Assembly (NCBI GenBank): GCA_963696585.1
Contig: CAVOKW010000028.1
Span: forward strand, 1 to 64,000
Direction of reading: 5' to 3'
Length of the DNA stretch: 64,000 bases
From: Parvibaculum sp963696585
GTDB taxonomy: Bacteria; Pseudomonadota; Alphaproteobacteria; Parvibaculales; Parvibaculaceae
Shown here: positions 33,300 to 42,759 of the stretch, in pieces
How positions within the stretch are numbered: position 1 is the first letter of the stretch
Layout: every line of letters begins with the position of its first letter
Notes under the pieces: model-generated
Told to the model about the DNA's origin: nothing
The model's database searches: none
What the model saw: the letters and a program-made list of their open reading frames with translations, nothing else
Made by a program: the position numbers and the translations under genes

Positions 33300-34394
33300 A
33301 TGAACAACCGCTATATCGCCCTGATCGTCGGCATTTTTCTTGGCGCTATCGCAACCTATCTGCTGGTTCCCAATGCACCCGAGACGGTGGCAACACCGCC
33401 AGCCGCCTCAAGCGGTGCCAGCCAGACCGCGCCGGATGCCGCCGGTCTGACCCTCAAGGCGATCAAGGCGCGCGGTTATCTGCAATGCGGCGTCAGTCAG
33501 GGCTTGCCCGGTTTTTCAAATCCCGACGACAAAGGCAACTGGACCGGGATCGATGTGGATCTGTGCCGTGCGGTGGCAGCAGCCATTTTCGGCGATGACA
33601 GCAAGGTCAAATATCGTCCGCTCTCGGCCAAGGATCGTTTCACGGCGCTGCAATCGGGCGAGATTGACATTCTCTCGCGCAACACGACATGGACCATGTC
33701 GCGCGATACCTCTCTCGGATTCAATTTTGCCGGTGTCATCTATTACGACGGTCAGGGTTTCATGGTGCCCAAGGCGAGTAACATCACCAGCGCCATGCAG
33801 CTTGATGGCGCGACGATCTGCACCCAGACCGGCACAACGACTGAACTCAATCTGGCTGACTTTTTTCGTTCCATCGGACACGCCTACAAGGTTCTCGCCT
33901 TTGAAAAGAATGATGAGGTCGGCGCCGCCTATGACTCGGGGCGTTGCGACGCCTATACGACTGATGCGTCTGGTCTTCACGCCGAGCGCCTGAAACTCAA
34001 AGCGCCGGGGGATCACATCATCCTGCCGGAAATCATCTCCAAGGAACCGCTTGGTCCGGTCGTGCGTCAGGGCGATGCGCAATGGGAAGACATTGTCCGC
34101 TGGACGCTGAATGCGCTTGTCAATGCCGAAGAACTTGGCGTCACCAAGGCCAATATCGAAGCGATGAAGGCGAGCGATACGCCGGAGATCAAGCGTCTGC
34201 TTGGCATGGAGGGCGCCTATGGCGAAGCCATGGGCCTCGACAAGGACTGGGCCGCCAAAGCCATTGCGGCGACGGGCAATTACGGCGAGATTTTTGAACG
34301 CAATATCGGCGAAAAGACGCCGCTTGCCATTTCGCGCGGTCTCAATGCCTTGTGGAAAAATGGTGGCCTGCTTTACGCGCCGCCCGTCCGTTGA
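33300..34394 (+). CDS. aapJ: general L-amino-acid ABC transporter substrate-binding protein
   Basis: A 364-residue periplasmic binding protein. An N-terminal hydrophobic segment (residues 5-24) serves as signal or anchor. LKAIKARGYLQCGVSQGLPGFSNPD (in pieces) near residue 52, WTGIDVDLCRAVAAAIFGD near 82 and LSRNTTWTMSRDTSLGF near 126 are the AapJ family marks. It should capture a broad range of L-amino acids. The gene heads aapJQMP, a cluster often found next to metC in Hyphomicrobiales. Confidence 0.95.
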   Translation: MNNRYIALIVGIFLGAIATYLLVPNAPETVATPPAASSGASQTAPDAAGLTLKAIKARGYLQCGVSQGLPGFSNPDDKGNWTGIDVDLCRAVAAAIFGDDSKVKYRPLSAKDRFTALQSGEIDILSRNTTWTMSRDTSLGFNFAGVIYYDGQGFMVPKASNITSAMQLDGATICTQTGTTTELNLADFFRSIGHAYKVLAFEKNDEVGAAYDSGRCDAYTTDASGLHAERLKLKAPGDHIILPEIISKEPLGPVVRQGDAQWEDIVRWTLNALVNAEELGVTKANIEAMKASDTPEIKRLLGMEGAYGEAMGLDKDWAAKAIAATGNYGEIFERNIGEKTPLAISRGLNALWKNGGLLYAPPVR

Positions 34395-34426
34395 TCGATC
34401 CCTCGGGTAGAGAGAGGGCATCAGGC

Positions 34427-35599
34427 ATGTGGCCATTCGACCGCGCCTTGCTCAATTGGTCCAACCCTGCCTTGCGTGCCGTGATTTATCAGGCGCTGGC
34501 GCTGATCGCCGTCATCACACTCTTTGCCTATTTCATCTCGACGGCGCATCAAAATCTGCAACGCCTGCATATTACGACGGGTTTTGATTTTCTGGGCAAC
34601 ACGGCGGGTTTTGGCATCATCCAGACGCTTGTTCCCTATACGGAAGAATCGAGCTATGGCCGGGCCTTTCTCGTCGGTCTGGTGAACACGCTGGTGGTTG
34701 CCGGTGTCGGCATATTCTTTGCCACGCTGCTCGGTTTCATCATCGGCATTGCCCGGCTCTCGACCAATTGGCTGATTGCCACGCTCGCCACGATTTATGT
34801 CGAAACGCTGCGCAATACGCCCGTGCTGCTGCAACTGTTCTTCTGGTACTTCGCCATTCTGCGGCCCCTGCCGACACCGGCGCAAAGCCTTGAACCCTTG
34901 CCGGGCGTCTTTCTCAACAATCGCGGCATCGTCATGCCGCTGCCGATCCTGCAACCCTCAGCGCTGGTCTTCTTCGGCGCCCTCGCCCTGGCGCTTGTCT
35001 TTGCCTATGGCTTGCATCGCTGGGCGCTTGCCCGACGATTGGCAACCGGTCAGGATTTTCCTTCCTGGGCCGTCGGGGTCGCCGCGATCCTTCTGCTGCC
35101 TGGGCTTGTCTGGATCATTTGGGGAGCGCCGCTGCATCTTGCCTTTGCCGAACAGGGCAATTTTGATCTCAAGGGCGGCTTGCGTCTGTTACCGGAGTTT
35201 GTCGCGCTGACACTCGGCCTGTCGCTCTACACCGCTGCCTTTATTGCCGAAATCGTGCGGGCCGGTATTCTCTCCGTCAGCAAGGGCCAGAGCGAAGCCG
35301 CCTATGCGCTGGGCCTGAAACCCGGACAGACCTTGCGCTTTGTCGTCATCCCGCAATCCATGCGTCTCATCATTCCGCCGCTTACGAGCCAGCTCCTCAA
35401 TCTCACCAAAAACTCATCGCTCGCTGTCGCCATCGGTTATCCCGATCTTGTCGCCGTCTTTGCCGGTACGGTGCTCAATCAGACGGGACAGGCGATCGAG
35501 GTCATTACCATCACCATGGCGGTTTACCTCGTCCTCAGCCTCGTCACTTCGGCGCTGATGAACATTTACAATGCGCGCGCCGCGCTCCGGGAGCGTTGA
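34427..35599 (+). CDS. aapQ: general L-amino-acid ABC transporter permease
   Basis: A 390-residue His/Glu/Gln/Arg/opine-family permease with about eight transmembrane helices. YVETLRNTPVLLQLFFWYF near residue 124 and the late EAA loop KGQSEAAYALGLKPGQTLRFVVIPQSMR (in pieces) near 284 are diagnostic. I start at ATG 34427, preceded by GAGAGAGGG; the longer frame from 34352 overlaps aapJ. Confidence 0.95.
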   Translation: MWPFDRALLNWSNPALRAVIYQALALIAVITLFAYFISTAHQNLQRLHITTGFDFLGNTAGFGIIQTLVPYTEESSYGRAFLVGLVNTLVVAGVGIFFATLLGFIIGIARLSTNWLIATLATIYVETLRNTPVLLQLFFWYFAILRPLPTPAQSLEPLPGVFLNNRGIVMPLPILQPSALVFFGALALALVFAYGLHRWALARRLATGQDFPSWAVGVAAILLLPGLVWIIWGAPLHLAFAEQGNFDLKGGLRLLPEFVALTLGLSLYTAAFIAEIVRAGILSVSKGQSEAAYALGLKPGQTLRFVVIPQSMRLIIPPLTSQLLNLTKNSSLAVAIGYPDLVAVFAGTVLNQTGQAIEVITITMAVYLVLSLVTSALMNIYNARAALRER

Positions 35600-35602
35600 G
35601 CG

Positions 35603-36655
35603 ATGACCTGGCTCAGGCAGAATCTGTTTTCGGGTTGGGGTAATACGGCGCTCACCTTTATCGCCCTTTGGCTTATCTGGGTCATTGTCGTGCCGGTGCT
35701 GGATTGGGCGATTTTCAGCGCGGTTTTTTCCGGCAGCAATCGTGACGCCTGTCTCGGGGCCGACAAGGGGGCCTGCTGGCCTTTCATCTATGCCAATTGG
35801 GATCAGTTCATTTATGGCCGCTATCCGGAGGCGGAGCGCTGGCGCGTCAATCTGGTTTTCTTTCTGGGCGCGGCAGGGCTTGTCCCATTGCTGACGCCGC
35901 GCGTGCCGGCCAAGCTGTGGAACGTGATTTTCCTGCTCGTTGCCTATCCGGTTATCGCTGTCATCCTGCTGGTCGGTGGCCGACCCGGCCTGCCGCAGGT
36001 TGATACGAGCTATTGGGGTGGACTGCTTGTTACGCTGGTTGTCGCCGTGACGGGAATCGTCGTGTCGCTGCCACTTGGCGTGCTGCTGGCTTTGGGGCGT
36101 CGCTCGGCCATGCCGGTCATCCGTATGCTGTGCATCATCTTCATTGAGGTGTGGCGCGGTGTGCCGCTCGTCACGGTGCTTTTCATGGCCAGCGTCATGC
36201 TGCCCATGTTTCTGCCGGAAGGTGTCAATTTCGACAATCTGTTGCGCTGCCTGATCGGCGTGGCGCTGTTCTCCTCAGCCTATATGGCGGAGGTGGTGCG
36301 TGGCGGTTTGCAGTCCATGCCCAAGGGGCAGGAGGAGGCGGCACGCGCGCTTGGCCTCAGCTATCCCCATACCATGCTGTTCATCATTCTGCCGCAGGCG
36401 CTGCGCCATGTGATCCCCGGCATCGTCAACACCTTCATCGGTCTTTTCAAGGATACGACGCTGGTGCTGATCGTCGGCATATTCGATCTGCTGGGACAGG
36501 TGCGCTCGCAGCTCAGCGATCCCAACTGGTCGGCGCCGCAAACAGCGGTGACGGGTTACGTCTTTGCCGCCGCCATGTTCTGGATTTTCTGCTTCGGCAT
36601 GTCGCGCTACTCGACTTTCATGGAACGTCGGCTCAATGCCGGACAACAACACTAG
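35603..36655 (+). CDS. aapM: general L-amino-acid ABC transporter permease
   Basis: The 350-residue second permease of the importer. It has EVWRGVPLVTVLFMASVMLPMFLP (in pieces) near residue 182 and the EAA loop KGQEEAARALGLSYPHTMLFIILPQALRHVIPG (in pieces) near 242. It follows aapQ by three bases and should form the AapQM heterodimer. Confidence 0.95.
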   Translation: MTWLRQNLFSGWGNTALTFIALWLIWVIVVPVLDWAIFSAVFSGSNRDACLGADKGACWPFIYANWDQFIYGRYPEAERWRVNLVFFLGAAGLVPLLTPRVPAKLWNVIFLLVAYPVIAVILLVGGRPGLPQVDTSYWGGLLVTLVVAVTGIVVSLPLGVLLALGRRSAMPVIRMLCIIFIEVWRGVPLVTVLFMASVMLPMFLPEGVNFDNLLRCLIGVALFSSAYMAEVVRGGLQSMPKGQEEAARALGLSYPHTMLFIILPQALRHVIPGIVNTFIGLFKDTTLVLIVGIFDLLGQVRSQLSDPNWSAPQTAVTGYVFAAAMFWIFCFGMSRYSTFMERRLNAGQQH

Positions 36656-36665
36656 GAGTGCCGCG

Positions 36666-37439
36666 ATGAGCAGCACAACCCCACTCGCCGCCACAGAACC
36701 GGGCCGCCCCGTCATCGAAATGGTGCATGTCCATAAATGGTTTGGGTCGTTTGAAGTGCTGCGCGATGTCGATCTCACCGTGCGGCAGGGCGAGCGTATT
36801 GTCATTGCCGGGCCCTCGGGCTCGGGCAAGTCAACGCTGATCCGCTGTATCAACCGCCTCGAAAAACATGATTCAGGCACGATCAAGGTTGATGGCATTG
36901 AGCTGACCGACAATCTCAAGCGCATAGATGAAGTGCGCCGCGAAGTCGGCATGGTGTTTCAGCAGTTCAATCTCTTTCCGCATATGACCATTCTTGAAAA
37001 CTGCATGCTGGCGCCGATCTGGGTGCGGAAAATGTCCGAAGCTGACGCCAGGGCCACGGCGATGAATTATCTCGAACGTGTGCGCATTCCCGAGCAGGCG
37101 ATGAAATATCCCGGTCAGCTTTCCGGTGGTCAGCAGCAGCGTGTCGCCATTGCGCGCGCGCTATGCATGAACCCGAAGATCATGCTGTTTGATGAACCGA
37201 CCTCGGCGCTTGATCCCGAAATGATCAAGGAAGTGCTTGATGTGATGGTTGGTCTGGCTGATGACGGCATGACCATGATTGTCGTCACGCATGAAATGGG
37301 TTTTGCGCGGCAGGTTGCTGATCGCGTTGTTTTCATGGATCGGGGCGACATTGTGGAAAGCGCCGACCCGGAAACCTTCTTCAACAATCCGCAGAATGAG
37401 CGCACCCGGACATTTCTGGCGCAGATCCTTCAGCATTGA
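36666..37439 (+). CDS. aapP: general L-amino-acid ABC transporter ATP-binding protein
   Basis: A 257-residue polar-amino-acid importer ATPase. It shows Walker A GPSGSGKST (residues 49-57), VFQQFNLFPHMT near 99, signature LSGGQQQRVAIARAL near 147 and Walker B IMLFDEPTSALDPE near 170. It starts at ATG 36666, ten bases after the aapM stop with AGGAG just upstream; the longer frame from 36564 overlaps aapM. Confidence 0.96.
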   Translation: MSSTTPLAATEPGRPVIEMVHVHKWFGSFEVLRDVDLTVRQGERIVIAGPSGSGKSTLIRCINRLEKHDSGTIKVDGIELTDNLKRIDEVRREVGMVFQQFNLFPHMTILENCMLAPIWVRKMSEADARATAMNYLERVRIPEQAMKYPGQLSGGQQQRVAIARALCMNPKIMLFDEPTSALDPEMIKEVLDVMVGLADDGMTMIVVTHEMGFARQVADRVVFMDRGDIVESADPETFFNNPQNERTRTFLAQILQH

Positions 37440-37460
37440 GTCAAACCACCACACCACCTG

Positions 37461-37512
37461 TCATGCCCGGGATCCATCTGCTTCCCCATCAGACCCCGGC
37501 ATAAATCCGGGG
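37461..37512. repeat. intergenic palindromic repeat / possible terminator
   Basis: After aapP the spacer reads TCATGCCCGGGATCC and then CCCCGG-CATAAAT-CCGGGG (stem 37494-37499 with 37507-37512). Similar GC-rich hairpins of the form 'TCATGCCCGG ... CCGGGGTGAC' are frequent between alphaproteobacterial genes. It has no T tract. It separates the convergent aapP and GNAT genes and may help end transcription. Confidence 0.5.
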
Positions 37513-37539
37513 TGACAATGTGAGCGGAAATGAAATCGC

Positions 37540-38055
37540 TCAAATATCTTCCAGCTCGACGACTTCCTGACCGCAGGGGCTGAAGCCGAATTTCTGATAG
37601 AGTGGCAGGGCGCTCGGGTGATCAAGCGTGCAGGTCTGCACGATCAGGCGCCGGATAGGACGGGACCAGGCAATGGCGATGGTTTCTGCCAGCAGGAACT
37701 TGCCGAGGCCCTGACCGATAAACTCCGGCATGACGCCAAGAAAATTGAGGTCGCCACGCTGGGCATGGCGAAAATCCAGTTCGGCAAAGCCGGCGGGCGA
37801 TCCATTGAGATAGAGCACATAAATCTCGACGCGATCATCATGGATGATCGAGGCCAGCGCCGCGTCGCTCATGCGGCGGCGATTGACCCAGACATAGCGT
37901 TTTCCAATCGTTTCGTAGAGATAACGATAGAAATGCACCGGCGGGGTTTCGAGGCGGAGCAGGGCGCATTTGCCGCGCGGCTTTGGTACTGGTGGCAGGC
38001 GCGGCTCGCTCAGCATTTCAAGATGCGTCACGATGGTGCGATGGCTTTGCCCCAT
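37540..38055 (-). CDS. GNAT-family N-acetyltransferase
   Basis: A 171-residue GCN5-related acetyltransferase. The acetyl-CoA loop LGVMPEFIGQGLGKFLL near residue 106 (the Q/RxxGxG pattern is QGLGKF) and the C-terminal LPLYQKFGF motif near 152 define the fold. The acceptor is unknown. It follows sseA by seven bases on the same strand and is probably co-transcribed with cysK-sseA. Confidence 0.86.
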   Translation of the reverse strand: MGQSHRTIVTHLEMLSEPRLPPVPKPRGKCALLRLETPPVHFYRYLYETIGKRYVWVNRRRMSDAALASIIHDDRVEIYVLYLNGSPAGFAELDFRHAQRGDLNFLGVMPEFIGQGLGKFLLAETIAIAWSRPIRRLIVQTCTLDHPSALPLYQKFGFSPCGQEVVELEDI

Positions 38056-38062
38056 TTTGCCC

Positions 38063-38911
38063 CTAGACCTCGACTGGCAGTTCTTTCACCGAGCCCCATT
38101 CAGCCCATGATCCGTCATATATCGCCACTTGTTCATTGCCAAGCATGGCAAGGGCAAGCGCCAGCACCGCTGCCGTCACGCCGGAACCGCAGGTGGTGAT
38201 GGAGGGCCTGGCGATGTCAATGCCGGCCTCGGCAAAGAGGCGGGCCAGCTCGTCCCTGGGCTTCATGGTGCCGTCAGGATTGAGCAGCTTGTCGAAAGGC
38301 AGGTTGGTGCTGCCGGGAATATGTCCCCCCGTCAGCCCCGCGCGCGGTTCAGGATCGACGCCACGGAAGCGACCGGCGCTGCGGGCATCAATGACCTGCT
38401 CGGCGCAGGTATCGATATTGCGCAGCATCGCTTCCCGGTCACGCAGCAGAACCGAGTTTTTACGCGGCGTGAAATGGCGTGACGCCTTGGGCGGAAGATC
38501 AGTGCTCAGGGGGCGATTTTCCGCCTTCCATTTCGGCAGGCCACCATCAAGCACCACAACATCGTCATGGCCCATGACGCGGAACATCCACCAGACACGC
38601 GCCGCGCTGAAAATGCCGGAGCCATCATAGACGACGACACGAATGCCATCGCCGAGGCCCAAGGCGCGAACGCGGGAAGAAAACTTTTCCTGCGGCGGCA
38701 GCATGTGGGGATAGGGCGAGGTGAGGTCGGCGATTTCATCGATATCGAAAAAAACCGCGCCGGGAATGTGACCTGCGGCATATTCGGCCTTCGCATCGCG
38801 CTGCTGCTGCGGCAGATACCAGGACGCATCCACCACGCGCACGTCGGGCGCATCGATATGGCGGGCAAGCCAGTCGGTTGTGACCAGCGGATTGGAACTC
38901 GATAAAGTCAT
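38063..38911 (-). CDS. sseA: 3-mercaptopyruvate/thiosulfate sulfurtransferase
   Basis: Transfers sulfur from 3-mercaptopyruvate (or thiosulfate) to thiol acceptors or cyanide. The 282-residue protein has two rhodanese domains. The inactive N-terminal one includes YAAGHIPGAVFFDID near residue 44, and the active one ends in the loop C241-GSGVTA, the mercaptopyruvate-type CGSGVTA. ATG 38911 is eight bases after GGAAG; GTG 38914 is an alternative. It lies 36 bases downstream of cysK. Confidence 0.93.
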   Translation of the reverse strand: MTLSSSNPLVTTDWLARHIDAPDVRVVDASWYLPQQQRDAKAEYAAGHIPGAVFFDIDEIADLTSPYPHMLPPQEKFSSRVRALGLGDGIRVVVYDGSGIFSAARVWWMFRVMGHDDVVVLDGGLPKWKAENRPLSTDLPPKASRHFTPRKNSVLLRDREAMLRNIDTCAEQVIDARSAGRFRGVDPEPRAGLTGGHIPGSTNLPFDKLLNPDGTMKPRDELARLFAEAGIDIARPSITTCGSGVTAAVLALALAMLGNEQVAIYDGSWAEWGSVKELPVEV

Positions 38912-38950
38912 CACGAAGTCTTCCTGGTATCCTGGGGTCGAGAGGCGCGG

Positions 38951-39955
38951 TTATGTGTCGAGCCATCCGGGCACCGGCAGTCCCTTTTCCCTCAGGAAGG
39001 CCGGATTGAACATCTTGCTCTGGTAGCGCGTACCGTAATCGCAAAGGATCGTGACAATGGTGTGGCCGGGGCCGAGGTCGCGCGCCAGACACATGGCGCC
39101 TGCGATGTTGATGCCGCTTGATCCGCCCAGGCACAGGCCTTCCTCCTTCAACAGATCAAACACGATCGGCAGGGCTTCGGCATCGCTGATCTGATAGGCC
39201 TCGTCAATGGGCGCATCAACGAGATTGGCCGTGATGCGGCCTTGCCCGATTCCTTCCGTGATGGAGGAGCCTTCGGCCTTCAATTCGCCATGGGTGTAAT
39301 AATTATAGAGCGCAGCGCCCATCGGATCGGCCAGACCGATGACGACATCCCCATGACGTTCTTTCAGTGCCATGCCGATGCCGGCGAGCGTGCCCCCCGT
39401 GCCAACGGCACAGATGAAACCATCGACCTTGCCGTCGGTTTGCGCCCAGATTTCGGGCCCGGTGGTTTCAATATGGGCCTGCCGGTTGGCGACATTGTCG
39501 AACTGATTGGCCCAGATCGCGCCATTGGGTTCGCTGGCATTCAATTCAGCGGCGAGACGGCCGGAATATTTGACGTAATTGTTCTCGTCATTATAGGGCA
39601 CAGCGGGCACTTCAATAAGTTCAGCGCCGCATAGCCGCAGCATGTCCTTTTTTTCCTGAGACTGGGTTTCAGGGATGACGATGACGGAGCGAAAGCCGAG
39701 CGCATTGCCGACCAGCGCCAGACCGATGCCGGTATTGCCCGCCGTGCCTTCCACGATGACGCCACCGGGCCGCAGGGTGCCGCGCTTCATCGCATCCTGA
39801 ATGATGTAGAGGGCCGCGCGGTCCTTCACCGACTGTCCGGGATTGAGAAACTCCGCCTTGCCGAGGATCTCGCAGCCGGTTTCTTCCGAGGCGCGTTTCA
39901 GGCGGATCAACGGCGTGTTGCCGATCGCGTCCACCAGTCCGTTTTTGATGTTCAT
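38951..39955 (-). CDS. cysK: cysteine synthase (O-acetylserine sulfhydrylase)
   Basis: Makes cysteine from O-acetylserine and sulfide. The 334-residue fold-type II PLP enzyme has the PLP lysine K44 in GQSVKDRAA, the substrate loop EGTAGNTGIGLALVG near 69, the phosphate loop AVGTGGTLAGIG near 183 and the C-terminal GLCLGGSSGINI near 273. The loop reads EGTAGNTG where CysK usually has EPTSGNTG, which suggests a CysK-like relative. It probably forms an operon with sseA and the GNAT gene. Confidence 0.9.
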   Translation of the reverse strand: MNIKNGLVDAIGNTPLIRLKRASEETGCEILGKAEFLNPGQSVKDRAALYIIQDAMKRGTLRPGGVIVEGTAGNTGIGLALVGNALGFRSVIVIPETQSQEKKDMLRLCGAELIEVPAVPYNDENNYVKYSGRLAAELNASEPNGAIWANQFDNVANRQAHIETTGPEIWAQTDGKVDGFICAVGTGGTLAGIGMALKERHGDVVIGLADPMGAALYNYYTHGELKAEGSSITEGIGQGRITANLVDAPIDEAYQISDAEALPIVFDLLKEEGLCLGGSSGINIAGAMCLARDLGPGHTIVTILCDYGTRYQSKMFNPAFLREKGLPVPGWLDT

Positions 39956-40063
39956 GTTGTCCGGTCTTGTCAGGCATCTTGTGAAGTCGGGGAGCCGATA
40001 TGCCCCTGCAACATACGGAGGCCTGCCAGCGCATTCAAGGTTTTGGGGTGTTTTACAGTTCCA

Positions 40064-40678
40064 TCACGCTATATGGGCGCGATTGAGCATCAGCCACTGG
40101 ATCATGAGCATGGTTTTGGCATCGCGTATGCGCCCATCTCGCGTGGCGGCATAGGCTTCATCAAGCGGCACGACCACCGCCCGGATGTCCTCATGCTCAT
40201 GGGCAAGGCCATGAATGCCACCCAGACCCGCCAGCGCTGTTTTGGCGGTGAACATATGAGTGCGCTCGCCATAGCCGCCCGGGGAGGAAAAGACCGAGGC
40301 AATGAGGATCGGCTCGCCAATCTCGCAGCCCGCTTCCTCGACAGCTTCACGGGCGGCAACGCCCGCAGGCGTTTCACCCGGATCAATGATGCCGGCCACG
40401 GCTTCAAAGAGCCAGGTCGGCTCATTATGGATCAGGCCGCAGCTACGGAACTGCTCAATCAGGATCACAGCGTCGAGTGCCGGGTCATAGGGCAGCACCA
40501 TGGCGACTTCACCGATGTAATAAATGTCGCGGGTGACAATGTCGGACCAGCCGCCATCAAATCGACGGTGACGAAAGCGGAAGCGTTCGAGCTTGCCCCA
40601 GCCCTGGCCGAGTTCCTCACGCGAGAGAACCTCCACATCCTCAAGACTGCGGGGTGTCGGTATCAGTCGCTGTTCCAT
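40064..40678 (-). CDS. Nudix hydrolase, ADP-ribose pyrophosphatase type
   Basis: A 204-residue Nudix protein resembling NudF/ADP-ribose pyrophosphatase. The Nudix box is intact: GIIDPGETPAGVAAREAVEEAGCEI (read in pieces) from about residue 96, with the G-x5-E-x7-REVxEExGU pattern. LIEQFRSCGL precedes it and SSPGGYGERTHMFTA follows. It probably hydrolyses ADP-ribose or a related nucleotide sugar. No partner gene is adjacent. Confidence 0.9.
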   Translation of the reverse strand: MEQRLIPTPRSLEDVEVLSREELGQGWGKLERFRFRHRRFDGGWSDIVTRDIYYIGEVAMVLPYDPALDAVILIEQFRSCGLIHNEPTWLFEAVAGIIDPGETPAGVAAREAVEEAGCEIGEPILIASVFSSPGGYGERTHMFTAKTALAGLGGIHGLAHEHEDIRAVVVPLDEAYAATRDGRIRDAKTMLMIQWLMLNRAHIA

Positions 40679-40736
40679 CGGGGGCTCCGGTCAGTCTGGC
40701 GCGAGACATAATGTTCGCGCGCAGTCTAACAGGCCC

Positions 40737-42035
40737 TCAGGGTCGTGCCAGAGTGACTTGCGTCACATCGACATTGCCGCTGCGAAATCCCGCTTCGCAA
40801 TAGCAGAGATAATATTCCCACATGCGGCGGAAGCGTTCGTCGAAACCCTGTTTGCGGATTTCAGGCCAGGCGGCGCGGAAACGGTCATGCCACTGTTTCA
40901 GCGTTTCGGCATAGTCGAGGCCGAAATCGAGATTGCCGACCCAGGTGAGACCCGCCTTTGCCACCTGATTTTTCAGGATCGAAGGCGATGGCAACATGCC
41001 GCCGGGGAAAATATAGCGCTGGATGAAGTCGGCACTGCGGCGATAGGTCGGGAAGGTGCGGTCATCAATTGTAATGATCTGCAAGCCCGCGACGCCACCG
41101 GGCTTCAGGCAATCATGCACCTTGCCGAAATAGGTCGGCCAATATTGCTCGCCGACCGCTTCAAACATCTCAATCGATGCAATGCGGTCATAGGTCTCGC
41201 TGACATCGCGATAGTCCTGATAGCGGATTTCCACGCGGTCGCTGAGCCCCTTGTTTTTCATGCGCTCACGGGCAAAGGCGAGCTGTTCCTTGCTGATCGT
41301 AATGCCCGTGACGCGGCATCCGATTTCACCTGCCGCATATTCGGCAAAGCCACCCCAGCCCGATCCGATTTCGAGGAGATGATGCTCGGGTTTGAGGCCG
41401 ATGCGTTCAGCAAGGGAGCGATATTTGTTGATCTGGGCGTCTTGCAGCGACTGGCCGGGATGGGCAAAGCGGGCTGATGAATAGGTCATCGAGCTGTCAA
41501 GCCAGCGCGTATAGAAGCTGTTGCCGAGATCGTAGTGATATTCGATGTTGCGCTTCGAACCTGATTTTGAATTGGCATTGAGCAGATGGCCGAGGCGCTC
41601 GATGATGCGGGCGAGCGGCATGCCCTTGAGCCTGTTTTGCAGCGCGTCGCGGTTGCGCTCAAAAAAAGAAAGAAAGCCGGTCAGGCTCGGCGTGTCCCAC
41701 ATGCCATCGAGAAAGGCTTCCGCCGCGCCGAGATCGCCCTTCAGGAAAAACCGCCAGGCCATGGCATAATCGCGAATGACCATGGTCACTTCCTCGCCGG
41801 GTTGCGGTCCGGTGAAGCGCAATCTGCGGCCATCGGGCAATTCGGCGATGAAGCTGCCGCTCCTGATTTTCAGCAGGATGGAAAAGGCAAAACGCACCAG
41901 CCTTGGAATGCCCGGCAAGGCACGCAATCTGGCGGACGTCATGTCGATCATGGACGACGCTGTTGCGGCTTCTGACGCGGGTGTCCCTTTTTCAGGGACT
42001 GGAACTCTACCGGTATCGAGCTGTGTGTAAGTCAC
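40737..42035 (-). CDS. cfa: cyclopropane-fatty-acyl-phospholipid synthase
   Basis: Transfers a methylene from S-adenosylmethionine to unsaturated acyl chains of membrane phospholipids. The 432-residue protein has the N-terminal lipid-binding region (LKGDLGAAEAFLDGMWDTPSL), YHYDLGNSFY, the SAM loop LEIGSGWGGFAEYAA and SIEMFEAVGEQYWPTYF, plus the closing YYLCYCEAGFRSG. The frame is open to 42179, but GGGAG lies eight bases before GTG 42035, which I take as start; ATG 41954 is another option. It is monocistronic, next to tRNA-Asn. Confidence 0.92.
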   Translation of the reverse strand: MTYTQLDTGRVPVPEKGTPASEAATASSMIDMTSARLRALPGIPRLVRFAFSILLKIRSGSFIAELPDGRRLRFTGPQPGEEVTMVIRDYAMAWRFFLKGDLGAAEAFLDGMWDTPSLTGFLSFFERNRDALQNRLKGMPLARIIERLGHLLNANSKSGSKRNIEYHYDLGNSFYTRWLDSSMTYSSARFAHPGQSLQDAQINKYRSLAERIGLKPEHHLLEIGSGWGGFAEYAAGEIGCRVTGITISKEQLAFARERMKNKGLSDRVEIRYQDYRDVSETYDRIASIEMFEAVGEQYWPTYFGKVHDCLKPGGVAGLQIITIDDRTFPTYRRSADFIQRYIFPGGMLPSPSILKNQVAKAGLTWVGNLDFGLDYAETLKQWHDRFRAAWPEIRKQGFDERFRRMWEYYLCYCEAGFRSGNVDVTQVTLARP

Positions 42036-42219
42036 GGCCAGATCTCCCTCTGCTTCCCTGTACGAAGCATAATCCAAAATGACGCGGAGACCAGCAGGTT
42101 GCGTCTCGTCATGAAGGCATACGTGGGGAAAGGCGGGCTGGTTCATCGGCGGGGTCGTTTTGGGGCGGTCGCGGCCCAAAAAAAGGGCCCGGCGCTTGAA
42201 GCGTCCAGGCCCTTTGAAA

Positions 42220-42294
42220 TGGCTCCCCGGGCCGGATTCGAACCAGCGACCGATCGGTTAACAGCCGATTGCTCTACCACTGAGCTACCGAGGA
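42220..42294 (-). tRNA. tRNA-Asn (anticodon GTT)
   Basis: A 75-base cloverleaf on the minus strand. The acceptor pairs TCCTCGG with CCGGGGA. The anticodon arm ATCGG-CTGTTAA-CCGAT gives GTT, the T arm has GGTTCGAATCC, and GCCA is encoded. Confidence 0.96.
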
Positions 42295-42465
42295 ATAGCG
42301 CAGACGCTCTTGCATCTGCCGTTGGAGGCTGCATATATCAAAGACATCCGGGCGATGCCAACCTTAATTGTTCATGAACCGGAAACTTGCCCCAAGGTCG
42401 CCATATTGCCGGACTAGGGATGGGCCGATCAAGGCGGCGTTTAACGGCTACTGGAGTGCGAATTC

Positions 42466-42750
42466 ATGGCGACTGTGCGGCTAGGAAGCCGGAAAATACG
42501 GGTTCCCGGTTCCCGTATCCAGCGTGTTGCCATAGGGATCCTGCTTGTCTGTGTGGGTTTTCTGGGCTTTCTGCCAGTGCTCGGTTTCTGGATGATTCCA
42601 TTGGGTATCGTGGTCCTGTCGATTGATTTTCATCCCGTGAGGCGGCTGCGGCGTCGATTCGAAGTGCGTTTCGGGCGCTGGCGTCAGAGCCGCGATGTTC
42701 ATCGTTTCGGGACAAAAAGGTCTGACGGCACTCACCGTCGCCACGTCTGA
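42466..42750 (+). CDS. small two-helix membrane protein
   Basis: A 94-residue protein with one hydrophobic hairpin (about residues 19-53: IAIGILLV...GFLGFLPVLGFWMIPLGIVVLSID, in pieces) flanked by basic arms. A Gly/Pro-rich turn joins two helices, as in PGPGW-type small membrane proteins. GGAG lies nine bases before ATG 42466, supporting translation. It is convergent with the deacetylase gene. No function is assigned. Confidence 0.65.
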   Translation: MATVRLGSRKIRVPGSRIQRVAIGILLVCVGFLGFLPVLGFWMIPLGIVVLSIDFHPVRRLRRRFEVRFGRWRQSRDVHRFGTKRSDGTHRRHV

Positions 42751-42759
42751 GGCTCCGCT